Below, piece after piece: positions 1 through 9,418 of a stretch of 20,642 nt of DNA. The notes beneath the pieces are model-generated. The model did not search any database. It had not been told where the DNA came from and worked only from the letters and a program-made list of their open reading frames with translations. Source of the DNA: Actinomyces sp. ICM47 (GTDB lineage Bacteria; Actinomycetota; Actinomycetes; Actinomycetales; Actinomycetaceae). The stretch covers positions 1-20,642 of the forward strand of contig NZ_ALCA01000025.1 in NCBI RefSeq assembly GCF_000278725.1. The letters run 5' to 3'. How positions within the stretch are numbered: the stretch's first letter is position 1; each line of letters starts with the position of its first letter. Position numbers and translations under genes: made by a program.

Positions 1-47
1 TGGTCATCAACAAGACCGACACCTGGGAAGAAAAACAAGGCCACTGA
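1..47 (+). CDS. possible C-terminal tail of an upstream gene (very weak)
   Basis: Reading from base 3, the window opens with 14 codons (VINKTDTWEEKQGH) and a TGA stop. The hydrophilic reading could be the tail of a gene that starts before the window. It is too short to assign a family, and a chance open stretch at the edge is equally possible. Confidence 0.15.
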   Translation, partial: VINKTDTWEEKQGH

Positions 48-140
48 GACAACGTGGTTGTTTCGCGGATCAACTCCGTGAAACGTCGGACTATCACGCC
101 TTGGCACAAGTCCGACACATCTACATCGCGACGGATTCGC

Positions 141-290
141 TCACGCACGGGAACCCGCTATCCGGAGCACTAACCCGCTTGTCCGCACGTTAACCCGCTG
201 TTCCGTACGTGGGCAGCCTCGCCCAGGTCCCGATAAGCGGGTTCACGTGCGGATTAGGAGGCCCAGGCTCCGATAAGCGGGTTCACGTGC
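141..290. repeat. array of ~20-bp AACCCGCT repeat units in both orientations
   Basis: Three forward units follow each other at exactly 20-bp spacing (151-170, 171-190, 191-210), each with AACCCGCT, then TCCG, then an ACGT- or CAC-like end. Two inverted units at 231-250 and 271-290 are identical to each other (cgataagcgggttcacgtgc). They lie within a 30-bp block repeated at 40-bp spacing (221-250 and 261-290, two mismatches). The reverse complement of the inverted unit reads GCACGTGAACCCGCTTATCG and matches the forward units at GCACGT-x-AACCCGCT. The function is unknown; a multi-site protein-binding region or a dispersed intergenic repeat are possibilities. Confidence 0.75.
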
Positions 291-350
291 GAAGCATTGG
301 CGCCCCGGGTGCACACCAACAGTGAGTGCCCATCATCAGCAACGCCCAGA

Positions 351-448
351 GCGTCGCCCACGCGCAGAGCATCATTCACATCCCAAGCGTCGCCCACACG
401 CAGTGCATCATTCACGTCCCTTGCATCGCCCATACGCAGCGCATCGAG
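351..448. repeat. 36-bp tandem repeat, about 2.7 copies
   Basis: Units at 351-386 and 387-422 match at 31 of 36 positions by eye, and a partial third copy covers 423-448. The shared core is GCGTCGCCCA-C-CGCAG-GCATCATTCAC. Because 36 is a multiple of three, every frame reads a 12-residue repeat (on the minus strand NDALRVGDAWDV-like). No gene can be defended around it. Confidence 0.7.
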
Positions 449-485
449 CCACGCACACCGGCAACGCAAGCCGCCAAGAACCACT

Positions 486-512
486 TGTTTCACGCACGAT
501 TCCCGTGAAACA
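486..512. repeat. inverted repeat with parS-like half-sites
   Basis: TGTTTCACG (486-494) and CGTGAAACA (504-512) are perfect reverse complements separated by 9 nt. They match the two halves of the widely conserved ParB site TGTTTCACGTGAAACA, but here the halves are pushed apart. A related imperfect pair, GTTTCGCGG (60-68) and CCGTGAAAC (75-83), lies upstream. These may be degenerate sites, a stem-loop or coincidence. Confidence 0.4.
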
Positions 513-516
513 ACGC

Positions 517-548
517 GGGGCCGCGCACCAGGAATGGTGCGCGGCCCC
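517..548. terminator. GC-rich hairpin, probable terminator downstream of protease A
   Basis: A perfect 14-bp stem (GGGGCCGCGCACCA at 517-530 pairing with 535-548) has a GGAA tetraloop. It is the strongest hairpin on the 3' side of protease A, about 180 nt beyond the stop. It lacks a clear U-tract, as many actinobacterial terminators do. Confidence 0.55.
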
Positions 549-727
549 GGTCCCGTCCCAGCCGCAAGAGCCGCAGCAGCCTCAAGAGCTATCAACACCG
601 TCACCGCCGCGACAGCTCCAGCAGCTGGATCAGCCGAAATAGCCGATTCAGGCAGGTCAGTCCCGCCAGCGCGCGATGAGCCTCAACCACCACGCAGGCA
701 GGAGCGGCTACGCCAGCCGGGCCAGAC

Positions 728-3700
728 CTACGGCATCAGCCTCCCCTCGTCGTCGAACACGTAGCGCGTGCCGTCGATCCATCGACTACCCGTCGCCATC
801 GCGCCTGAGGACGTCAGGTAGTACCAGGCATCACCGTCGCGCAGCCACCCGGTGACCATCGCGCCGCCGTCGGATGACAGGTAGTACCAGGAGGATCCCA
901 CGCGCTGCCAGCCGGTGGCCAGGGCACCCGAGGAGGTCAGGTAGTACCACGCGGACCCGTCGCGCACCCATCCGGTGCGCATCGCGCCGGAGGAGGAGAG
1001 GTAGTACCAGGTGCCCTGCACCTTCGTCCAGCCGCTCGCCATCGCGCCGGTGAGGGGATCCAGGTAGTACCACGTGCCGTGCACACGAACCCATCCGGCG
1101 GCCTGGCCGCCCGACGCGCCGTAGTAGTACCACTGACCGTCCTCGTACACCCATCCGGTCACCATGTATCCGCGCGCGTTGAAGCGGTAGATCGCCCCGT
1201 CGATGCGCAGCTGCGTGGAGGTCGGGTAGCTCCCGTCCTCGTAGCGCCACCACCAGCCGAAGGTGCCGGAGACCCAGCGCCCAGCCCGGGCCTCGTCGGG
1301 ACCCACGTGGTCGGTGCTGACCGTGAAGGGAACCTGCGCGGTCGCGTCGTCGTCGGCGCGCGGATCGAAGTTGCGCCCGGAGGCTTCGACCGTGACCGTG
1401 GCTGCGCCGGAGAAGCGTCCCGTGCCCGCAGGGTGCGAGACGTCCACGCCGTCGGCCTGGAGCGTCACGCCGGCCCCATCGAACGAGCCGTCGCCGACTC
1501 CGGTCGCGATCTCGCGGTCACCGAGCAGCAGCCGAGCGCTGGTCACCGGCCCGGTCACGGTGGCGCGCACGGAGACGCGCCCGGCGAGGGTCTCCCCCGC
1601 CAGCGGCTTCCACGCCACCCCGTCGGTCGAATACTCGACCGCGCCAATCACCGGCGCAGGCTGGTCCTTGAGCACGGCGTCGAGCGCGTTGGGCAAGCCC
1701 GCGCCCCGGTACTCGCGGCCCTCCGCGGGCGCGGCCATGCGCGACCAGTTCTCGGGTGCGGACGCCTGCTTCTTCGCCACAGCGACAATCTCCGAAGCAC
1801 TCATCTCCGGATGCACCTGGCGCAACGTCGCGAGGACGGCCGCGGCCAGCGGCGAGGCCTGCGACGTGCCGTACAGGTTCCCGTAGGCCTTGCCGTACCA
1901 GCTCGTCAGCGGCGCGTAGATCTTCGCGCCGGGTGCCGCGAAATCAATCGTCGTGGCACCCCAGTTCGACCAGGACGTCGGCTCCAGCACGCCCGTGCCG
2001 GGGTCCGCGCCCTCGGGCAGCTGCAGCGCGGAGACCGCGAGGGTGCCGCGCATCATCGACGGCATGTAGACGCCGCCCGTCACGTCACGCTCGAACGCGC
2101 CCCACGTGTCGCCCGGCGACGAGTCGTCGGTCGCGGGCGGGTTATCCAGGTCCGTCGTCCAGTTGCCTGCGGCCACCACGTTGATGACGTCCTTCGACAT
2201 CGCGTAGTCGGCGGCACGCTGGACGGCTTCCAGGCCGGCGGCCTGCTCGGGATCCTTCGGCATCCAGTACTTCCACGGGTTGACGTAGTAGGAGCCGTTC
2301 GTCACCGAAATGCCGTGCTCGGCGGCCCATACGAAGCCGCACGCGATGTATTCGGGGTAGAAGTAGCCGCCGTTGCGCGACGCCACATTGATCGCGGCGA
2401 TGCGCAGCGTCGGGTTCACGCCGTCCACGCCCACGCCGTCATGCTTGGCGGCAATCGACCCGGCCACGTGCGTGCCGTGGGTTGCGTCGTCCCAGCGCCA
2501 CGCCGCCGGATCCTGGTTGGGAATGCCGTTGACGTTGCAGGCCACGGACTTGGCGTGGTCCACCTGTCCGGCCAGGTCCGGCACGGTGTCGTCGACGGAC
2601 TGATCCATGATGCCCACGGTCACGGGGGCGCGCATGACGTCGACGTCCTGGGCCTCGAGCGCGTGCAGGGCCTGGAGGTGCCACCCGTTGGAGGTCTGCG
2701 GGTCGGGAGTCACCCCGGCCTCGTCCTCGCTCTGGGCTCCCTCGCTCTGTGTTCCCTCGCTCTGCACGGCGTCGGACTTCGGCGCGGCCGCGAGCGCTGC
2801 GTCGGCTCGCACACGGGTCGTGTAGTCGATGGGGACCACGGCCTCGTTGCCGCCGACGGGTGCCTGGCGGGTGGGGCCGATGGAGTCGTAGCTGATGCCC
2901 TCCTTGATGAGCGCCGCGCCCAGGTCGGGTGAGAACGTCGGGGAGGCGGATTGGACGAAGAAGGTGGAGAACTGGGGGTAGCGCGCCAGGACCAGTCCTC
3001 CCTTGAACGAGGCCTGGGCTGCGGCTCGCTCGAAGGTGGCCTTGTCCGTGCCCGCGGGGAGGTTCACCGCGTAGTTGGCGGGCAGTTGTTCGGCGGCGCG
3101 CGCGGGGGCGGTGATTCCGGCTGTGGCTTCGCCGGGCACGGGGGCTTCGCCGGTGCCCGGGTCGGGCGCGGGCTGGGGCACGACGGCGGGGTCGCGCGAG
3201 ACCGTGAAGGTCGCTTCGCGGCCCGTGTCGTCGTCGGCCTGTCGGTCGAAGTTGATGCCTGCGGCGCTGACTTGGACGCGGGCGGTGACTGAGTCCGTGC
3301 CGTCGGGCAGGAGGGAGGAGAGGTCCACGTTCTCCGCGGACACGCTCAGCTCGGGGTCGCCGTATTTACCGGAGCCGTCACGGTCGACGCCGGTCAGGGA
3401 CGCCACGTCCATGTGCAGGTGGCTGATCGGCGAGGCGGCGGCCGCGTAGAAGGTGACGGGGCCTGCGGGCAGGGTCGCTCCGTCGAGGCTCTTCCATTCG
3501 CCCTTGCCGACCCTGTATTCGAGGGTTGTGACGGTCGGCTGCATCTGGTCGCGACGCATGGTGGTCAGCGCGTTGATGAAGCCGTAGCCGCGGTATTCCT
3601 TGCCGTCGGCGGGCACCTCCAGGCGCGTGTAGTCGATGGCCGCCTGCTTGCGCATGAGGTCGATGATCTGGGTTCCCGTGAACGAGGGGTGCGTGGCCTT

Positions 3701-5128
3701 GATGAGCGCGGCGATGCCCGTGATGTGCGGGGCCGCCATGGAGGTGCCGCTCGTCTTGGCGTATCCGCTCGGGTACTGGGCGGTTGGGACGGTGGAGTAG
3801 ATGCCGTCGCCGGGTGCCGCGAAGTCAATGGTGGTGCCGTAGTTGGAGAAGTCCGCCCGCGCGAGGGTCGTCCACTCGGGCTTGGTCTCCTCGTCGACGC
3901 GCTTGAGAGCGCTCACCTGGCTGACACCCGCCACCTGGCCGGGAACGCGGATGGATCCCGCGACCGGACGATCCTTGATGGGCGTGTCCATGTCGGTCGG
4001 CGAACCGGAGTCAGTCGTCGGATGGTCGTTGTCCGCACCCTCGTTGCCTGCCGAGGCGATGACGGCCAGTCCCTTGCTCTGCGCGTAGGCGATGGAGCGC
4101 AACGCGGCCTCCAGGCCCGCCGCCTGCTCTGGATCGGTCGGACTCCAGTACATCCACGGGTCCATCGAATACGAATTGTTCACGATGTCCACGCCGTGGC
4201 TGGCCGCCCACATGAACGCGCACGTCACGTACTCGGGGTAGATGAGCTGCTCGGAGTTGGCGGCCTTGATCGACACGAGGGTCGTATCCGGCGCGACGCC
4301 GTCGATGCCGATCCCGTTGTGGTTCGCCGCGATAATGCCGGCGACGTGCGTGCCGTGGAAGTAGTCGTCACGCCAGCCCCCGTACTCCTGGGAGGCGACA
4401 CCGTTGGACGCGCACGACACGGAGCGCGTCTGGTCCACGCGCCCGGCCAGGTCCGGGTGCATGTCGTCGATACCCGTGTCGATGACGCCGACACTCACGG
4501 GGGCGTGCGCGACGGGCACACCCGCCGCCTCGGCCACGCTCATGGCCGCGGCTCCCCAGTTCGAGATCTCCTCGGCCCCGTCAGCCTCGCTCAGCGCCCG
4601 TCCGCGAGCACTCTGCACGCCGCCGGACTGCGCGCCCGACTGGGCACCGCTCTGGCCTGTTCCGTCCCCGGACTGCGCCGGGTCGGGCGCAGGTTCGGGT
4701 GCCGGAACGGGCGCAGGTTCGGGTGTCGGAGCGGGCGCGGGGGCCTCGACGCGCTCCCCCTCGGGCACGGCGGCCACGCGGGTCGGGCCAATCGAGTGCA
4801 CCGTGATCCCAGACCCCGCCAAGGCCTCGGCCATGTCCGGGGCGAACGAGGCCGACTCACTCTGTGCGAAGAACGTGCCGATCTGCGGGTACGAGGCCAG
4901 GGCGACGCCGCCCGCGGAGGAGACCGTGGCGAGTGCGCGTTCCAGGTCAGCGGGAGCAGCACCCGGGTTCAAGTTAATCGCGTAGTTCATAAGGCCCGCG
5001 CTCGCTCGAGCGGGGGCAATCAGAGAGGTTGGGTTATCGGCTCGGGCTGGTGGGGCTGTCGCCGTCGCGACGCCCATCGACAGGGTGAGAGCGGCGACGA
5101 TCCCGATGCGTGCAGCGTTGCGGCGCAT
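728..5128 (-). CDS. double-headed secreted subtilase (two S8 units) with wall-binding repeats (protease A)
   Basis: Predicted exported serine protease of 1466 aa. Residues 1-30 are a signal peptide (MRR start, hydrophobic core, likely cut after ARA). Residues 47-118 resemble an I9-type propeptide. After a Pro/Glu and QSG-rich linker (128-175), a first S8 domain carries D217 (VIDTG), H258 (HGTHVAG), oxyanion N362 (AGNEG) and S463 (GTSMAAP). A beta-rich region follows to about 645. Residues 684-755 repeat the propeptide, and a second S8 domain carries D842 (MDQSVDD), H884 (HGTHVAG), N989 (AAGNW) and S1089 (GTSQASP). After another beta-rich region, residues 1283-1466 hold about six GW/WYYL repeats like choline- or glucan-binding modules, probably retaining the enzyme at the surface. 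The ATG follows GAGGA at good spacing. The second unit is probably active but with altered specificity; substrate and wall ligand are unknown. Confidence 0.93.
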   Translation of the reverse strand: MRRNAARIGIVAALTLSMGVATATAPPARADNPTSLIAPARASAGLMNYAINLNPGAAPADLERALATVSSAGGVALASYPQIGTFFAQSESASFAPDMAEALAGSGITVHSIGPTRVAAVPEGERVEAPAPAPTPEPAPVPAPEPAPDPAQSGDGTGQSGAQSGAQSGGVQSARGRALSEADGAEEISNWGAAAMSVAEAAGVPVAHAPVSVGVIDTGIDDMHPDLAGRVDQTRSVSCASNGVASQEYGGWRDDYFHGTHVAGIIAANHNGIGIDGVAPDTTLVSIKAANSEQLIYPEYVTCAFMWAASHGVDIVNNSYSMDPWMYWSPTDPEQAAGLEAALRSIAYAQSKGLAVIASAGNEGADNDHPTTDSGSPTDMDTPIKDRPVAGSIRVPGQVAGVSQVSALKRVDEETKPEWTTLARADFSNYGTTIDFAAPGDGIYSTVPTAQYPSGYAKTSGTSMAAPHITGIAALIKATHPSFTGTQIIDLMRKQAAIDYTRLEVPADGKEYRGYGFINALTTMRRDQMQPTVTTLEYRVGKGEWKSLDGATLPAGPVTFYAAAASPISHLHMDVASLTGVDRDGSGKYGDPELSVSAENVDLSSLLPDGTDSVTARVQVSAAGINFDRQADDDTGREATFTVSRDPAVVPQPAPDPGTGEAPVPGEATAGITAPARAAEQLPANYAVNLPAGTDKATFERAAAQASFKGGLVLARYPQFSTFFVQSASPTFSPDLGAALIKEGISYDSIGPTRQAPVGGNEAVVPIDYTTRVRADAALAAAPKSDAVQSEGTQSEGAQSEDEAGVTPDPQTSNGWHLQALHALEAQDVDVMRAPVTVGIMDQSVDDTVPDLAGQVDHAKSVACNVNGIPNQDPAAWRWDDATHGTHVAGSIAAKHDGVGVDGVNPTLRIAAINVASRNGGYFYPEYIACGFVWAAEHGISVTNGSYYVNPWKYWMPKDPEQAAGLEAVQRAADYAMSKDVINVVAAGNWTTDLDNPPATDDSSPGDTWGAFERDVTGGVYMPSMMRGTLAVSALQLPEGADPGTGVLEPTSWSNWGATTIDFAAPGAKIYAPLTSWYGKAYGNLYGTSQASPLAAAVLATLRQVHPEMSASEIVAVAKKQASAPENWSRMAAPAEGREYRGAGLPNALDAVLKDQPAPVIGAVEYSTDGVAWKPLAGETLAGRVSVRATVTGPVTSARLLLGDREIATGVGDGSFDGAGVTLQADGVDVSHPAGTGRFSGAATVTVEASGRNFDPRADDDATAQVPFTVSTDHVGPDEARAGRWVSGTFGWWWRYEDGSYPTSTQLRIDGAIYRFNARGYMVTGWVYEDGQWYYYGASGGQAAGWVRVHGTWYYLDPLTGAMASGWTKVQGTWYYLSSSGAMRTGWVRDGSAWYYLTSSGALATGWQRVGSSWYYLSSDGGAMVTGWLRDGDAWYYLTSSGAMATGSRWIDGTRYVFDDEGRLMP
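4131..4246 (-). repeat. 116-bp block almost identical to protease B (6708-6823)
   Basis: By eye alignment, 4131-4246 and 6708-6823 differ at 6 of 116 positions. The block encodes the PEYVTCAFMWAASHGVDIVNN region between the catalytic His and the oxyanion Asn. Flanking parts of the two catalytic domains are clearly less alike. This suggests recent duplication, gene conversion or strong constraint, and it is a direct repeat about 2.6 kb apart that could support recombination. Confidence 0.8.
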
Positions 5129-5185
5129 GGTTCCTCATTTCGGTTGTGAGTGTCGCGCGCACGACACCGTGCACACGTGATCACC

Positions 5186-5214
5186 ATCATCCTAGAGTTT
5201 GACATGTCCGACAA
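5186..5214 (-). promoter_or_regulatory. promoter of protease A, shared with protease B
   Basis: On the minus strand, TTGTCG (5209-5214), a 17-nt spacer and GATGAT (5186-5191; the overlapping TAGGAT at 5189-5194 is an alternative -10) lie about 55-85 nt before the ATG. The 20-bp block at 5182-5201 recurs before protease B with one substitution, in the same position relative to the start codon. That conservation in an otherwise diverged leader supports a shared promoter or regulator site. Confidence 0.6.
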
Positions 5215-5259
5215 TTCATACCGCTTAACATCGGGCAACACCGGAGAAAATTCGACCGT

Positions 5260-5308
5260 GACAGCGGGAGGGGCCGCGCGCGTGCGCGACCCCTCCCAGG
5301 CCGCTGTC
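5260..5308 (-). terminator. distal terminator hairpin of protease B
   Basis: GACAGCG (5260-5266) pairs with CGCTGTC (5302-5308), and inside it GGGAGGGG (5266-5273) pairs with CCCCTCCC (5290-5297). In the minus direction the stem is followed within about 10 nt by an ATTTTCTC run. It sits between the two proteases, so they are probably separate transcripts. Confidence 0.65.
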
Positions 5309-5314
5309 AGCCAT

Positions 5315-5338
5315 CCCCGGGCGTGGCCCTGCCCGGGG
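5315..5338 (-). terminator. proximal hairpin after protease B
   Basis: CCCCGGGC (5315-5322) pairs perfectly with GCCCGGGG (5331-5338) around an 8-nt loop, about 15 nt after the stop of protease B. With the next hairpin it forms a tandem terminator or a 3' stabilising structure. Confidence 0.6.
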
Positions 5339-5353
5339 GTGCCGAGGTGGCGG

Positions 5354-7702
<2,349 letters not shown>

Positions 7703-7761
7703 TGTTCCTCGGCTTTCGGTTGGGACTGCGTCGTGCAGGTCTGCATCTGCGGGCAACACCA

Positions 7762-7790
7762 TCATCCTAGAATTTGCCGGTAACAACAAA
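7762..7790 (-). promoter_or_regulatory. promoter of protease B, shared with protease A
   Basis: On the minus strand TTGTTG (7785-7790), a 17-nt spacer and GATGAT (7762-7767) reproduce the layout before protease A. The conserved block CACCATCATCCTAGAATTTG (plus-strand 7758-7777) differs from the A copy at one base. The predicted leader is about 50 nt and ends in GAGGAACA before the ATG. Confidence 0.6.
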
Positions 7791-7970
7791 ATGTAGGCTG
7801 CCCTAAGCTCACAATATGATTCCGCCACAATATCGCATGCAGCTCCACAACAGGAGTGACACGATCACATGAATTAAGACGAACAAGCTAGATACTGTCG
7901 GGGATTACATGCGACGTCGCTCAGAAAGCATCGCCTCAGCACGGGAACAGAGGCGAACTCGGGAATACAA

Positions 7971-8000
7971 GAGGCGGGGAGCGCACGCACTCCCCGCCTC
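7971..8000 (-). terminator. terminator of the argS-lysA operon
   Basis: An 11-bp perfect stem (GAGGCGGGGAG at 7971-7981 with CTCCCCGCCTC at 7990-8000) with an 8-nt loop begins about 22 nt after the lysA stop. In the minus direction it is followed by TTGTATT. It closes the operon right after lysA. Confidence 0.75.
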
Positions 8001-8022
8001 GTTGGCTCCAGAACGGTGTCGT

Positions 8023-9414
8023 CTACTCCAGACCAGCGTCCAACGCCAGCAGATGATCCACCGTCTGCGGACGGACGAACCAGCGCGCGGTTCCATCCTC
8101 GACGGCGAGAACGCCGGGCTTCGTCAGCATGTTGTAGTTGGATGCCATCGAGTAGCCGTACGCGCCCACTGCCGGGACGGCCAGCAGGTCGCCACCCGCG
8201 ATGTCGGCCGGCAGGTCGATGTCGCGGATGATGATGTCGCCACTCTCGCAGTGCTTGCCGACGACGCGGCAGCGCGCCAGGGACGAGGCCTGCGCCGGGT
8301 CCCGGTTCGCGAGCGTCGCCGTGTAGGTCGCGTCGTAGAGGACGGGACGGATGTTATCCGACATGCCGCCGTCGATCGCAACGTAGCGGCGCACTCCCCC
8401 ATCTTCCAGGGACACGTCCTTGACGACGCCGACGCGGTAGAGCATGACCATCGAGGGGCCTGCGATGGAGCGGCCGGGTTCGACGGACACGTGCGGGATC
8501 GGCAGGCCGTGGTGGGCGCAGCGCTCCCGCACCACGGTGGCCAGGGCACGTGCGACCTCGACCGGGGAAGTCGGGACAGGATCCTGCCCCGTGTAGGCGA
8601 TACCGACGCCGCCACCCAAGTCAATCGCGGGCACTTCCAAGCCCAGCTCGTCGCGTAGAACCGCCGCGAAATCAACGACGATGCGCGCGGCCTCGACGAA
8701 GGCCTCGGTCCCAAAGATCTGTGACCCGATATGGCTGTGCAGGCCGCGGAAGTCCAGGTGGGGCGCGTCCTTGATCGCGGCCACGGCCTCGTAGGCCTGG
8801 CCGGTGGCCAGAGACAGGCCGAACTTCTGGTCCTCGTGGGCGGTCGCGATGTACTCGTTGCCACCCGCGTGGATGCCGGACTTCAGGCGCACCATGACGG
8901 GCGCGACGACGCCGAGATCAGCGGCGATACGCTCGATCTGGCGAACCTCGTCCATCGAGTCGATGAAGATGCGGTGGATGCCGGCCTCAAGAGCGAGGCG
9001 GATCTCCGCATCCGACTTGTTGTTGCCGTGCAGGCCGATGCGCGAGGGATCCACGCCTGCGCGCAGGGCGAGGGTCAGCTCGCCGAGCGACGCGGTGTCG
9101 ATCCCCAGGCCCTCGGCCGCGACCAGGCGCGCGACGTCGGCGCTCAGGAACGCCTTGCCGGCGTAGAAGGCGTCGCCACCGTTCATTCCGTAGCCGTCCC
9201 AGAACTCCTCGGCCATCGCCGATGCCCACACGCGGGCGCGCCCCCGCATGGCCTCGACGTCAAGCACGAAGGTCGGCGTGCCGAAGTCGGCGGCGACGCT
9301 GGTCAGGTCGACGCCTCCCACGCGCAGCACGCCATCCACCCGGGTCGCGCTCCACGGCCACAGGTCCGGGCGCTCATCGGGGGTCGGGCACGTCAGGGTA
9401 ACCGCCTCGCTCAC
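8023..9414 (-). CDS. lysA: diaminopimelate decarboxylase
   Basis: PLP enzyme (463 aa) that decarboxylates meso-diaminopimelate to L-lysine, the last step of lysine biosynthesis. Fold-III decarboxylase motifs are intact: K87 in FYAGKAF for the Schiff base, H226-x-H228 with IGSQI, the glycine-rich GGGVGIAY at 267-274, EPGRSI at 312-317 for phosphate and substrate binding, C389-E-S-G in HCESGD, and AYGYSMASNYN near 418-428. The length is normal for actinobacterial LysA. It starts with GTG at 9414, four bases after the argS stop; the ribosome binding site AAAGGA overlaps the last argS codons, so the two genes are probably translationally coupled. The usual downstream partner in many actinobacteria, hom, is absent here; a terminator and protease B follow. 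Confidence 0.97.
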   Translation of the reverse strand: MSEAVTLTCPTPDERPDLWPWSATRVDGVLRVGGVDLTSVAADFGTPTFVLDVEAMRGRARVWASAMAEEFWDGYGMNGGDAFYAGKAFLSADVARLVAAEGLGIDTASLGELTLALRAGVDPSRIGLHGNNKSDAEIRLALEAGIHRIFIDSMDEVRQIERIAADLGVVAPVMVRLKSGIHAGGNEYIATAHEDQKFGLSLATGQAYEAVAAIKDAPHLDFRGLHSHIGSQIFGTEAFVEAARIVVDFAAVLRDELGLEVPAIDLGGGVGIAYTGQDPVPTSPVEVARALATVVRERCAHHGLPIPHVSVEPGRSIAGPSMVMLYRVGVVKDVSLEDGGVRRYVAIDGGMSDNIRPVLYDATYTATLANRDPAQASSLARCRVVGKHCESGDIIIRDIDLPADIAGGDLLAVPAVGAYGYSMASNYNMLTKPGVLAVEDGTARWFVRPQTVDHLLALDAGLE

Positions 9415-9418
9415 CAGG

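Larger units (their letters stand above)
48..727. other. repeat-rich region without a convincing gene
   Basis: This 680-bp stretch separates the window edge from the 3' end of protease A. Short open frames exist on both strands, but none has a clear ribosome binding site, recognisable domain or the high GC3 of the neighbouring genes. It contains the AACCCGCT repeat array (141-290), a 36-bp tandem repeat (351-448), inverted repeats built from TGTTTCAC/GTGAAACA-like arms (60-83 and 486-512) and a perfect GC-rich hairpin (517-548). It looks like a non-coding or decayed segment. Confidence 0.6.
7703..8022. other. intergenic region between lysA and protease B
   Basis: This 320-bp gap holds the protease B promoter (near 7762-7790) and the lysA terminator (7971-8000). 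The middle part, about 7800-7960, is relatively AT-rich (for example cacaatatg and tgaattaagacg) and shows no credible gene. It may contain further upstream regulatory sites for the protease. Confidence 0.55.

Noticed and set aside
151..290. CRISPR array
   Set aside because: Units are contiguous or close and in both orientations, with no unique spacers of regular length and no cas genes in the window.
254..604. 116-codon minus-strand open frame with 12-residue repeats
   Set aside because: No ribosome binding site, poor GC3 and no family. Its repeats are explained by the 36-bp DNA repeat. Only a possible relic is noted.
297..764. 155-codon plus-strand open frame
   Set aside because: Low-complexity Ser/Ala/Arg/Pro composition, runs into the 3' end of protease A, and has no start signals.
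1079..2932. 617-codon plus-strand open frame opposite protease A
   Set aside because: Antisense shadow of a high-GC3 gene. Composition is Arg/Gly/His/Val-rich, there is no domain, and the minus strand encodes a complete subtilase.
3413..5149. 578-codon plus-strand open frame opposite protease A
   Set aside because: Same antisense artefact, with no ribosome binding site or recognisable motif.
7703..7828. 42-codon N-terminal extension of protease B
   Set aside because: It lies over the conserved promoter block and would bury the signal peptide; the ATG at 7702 has a proper ribosome binding site.
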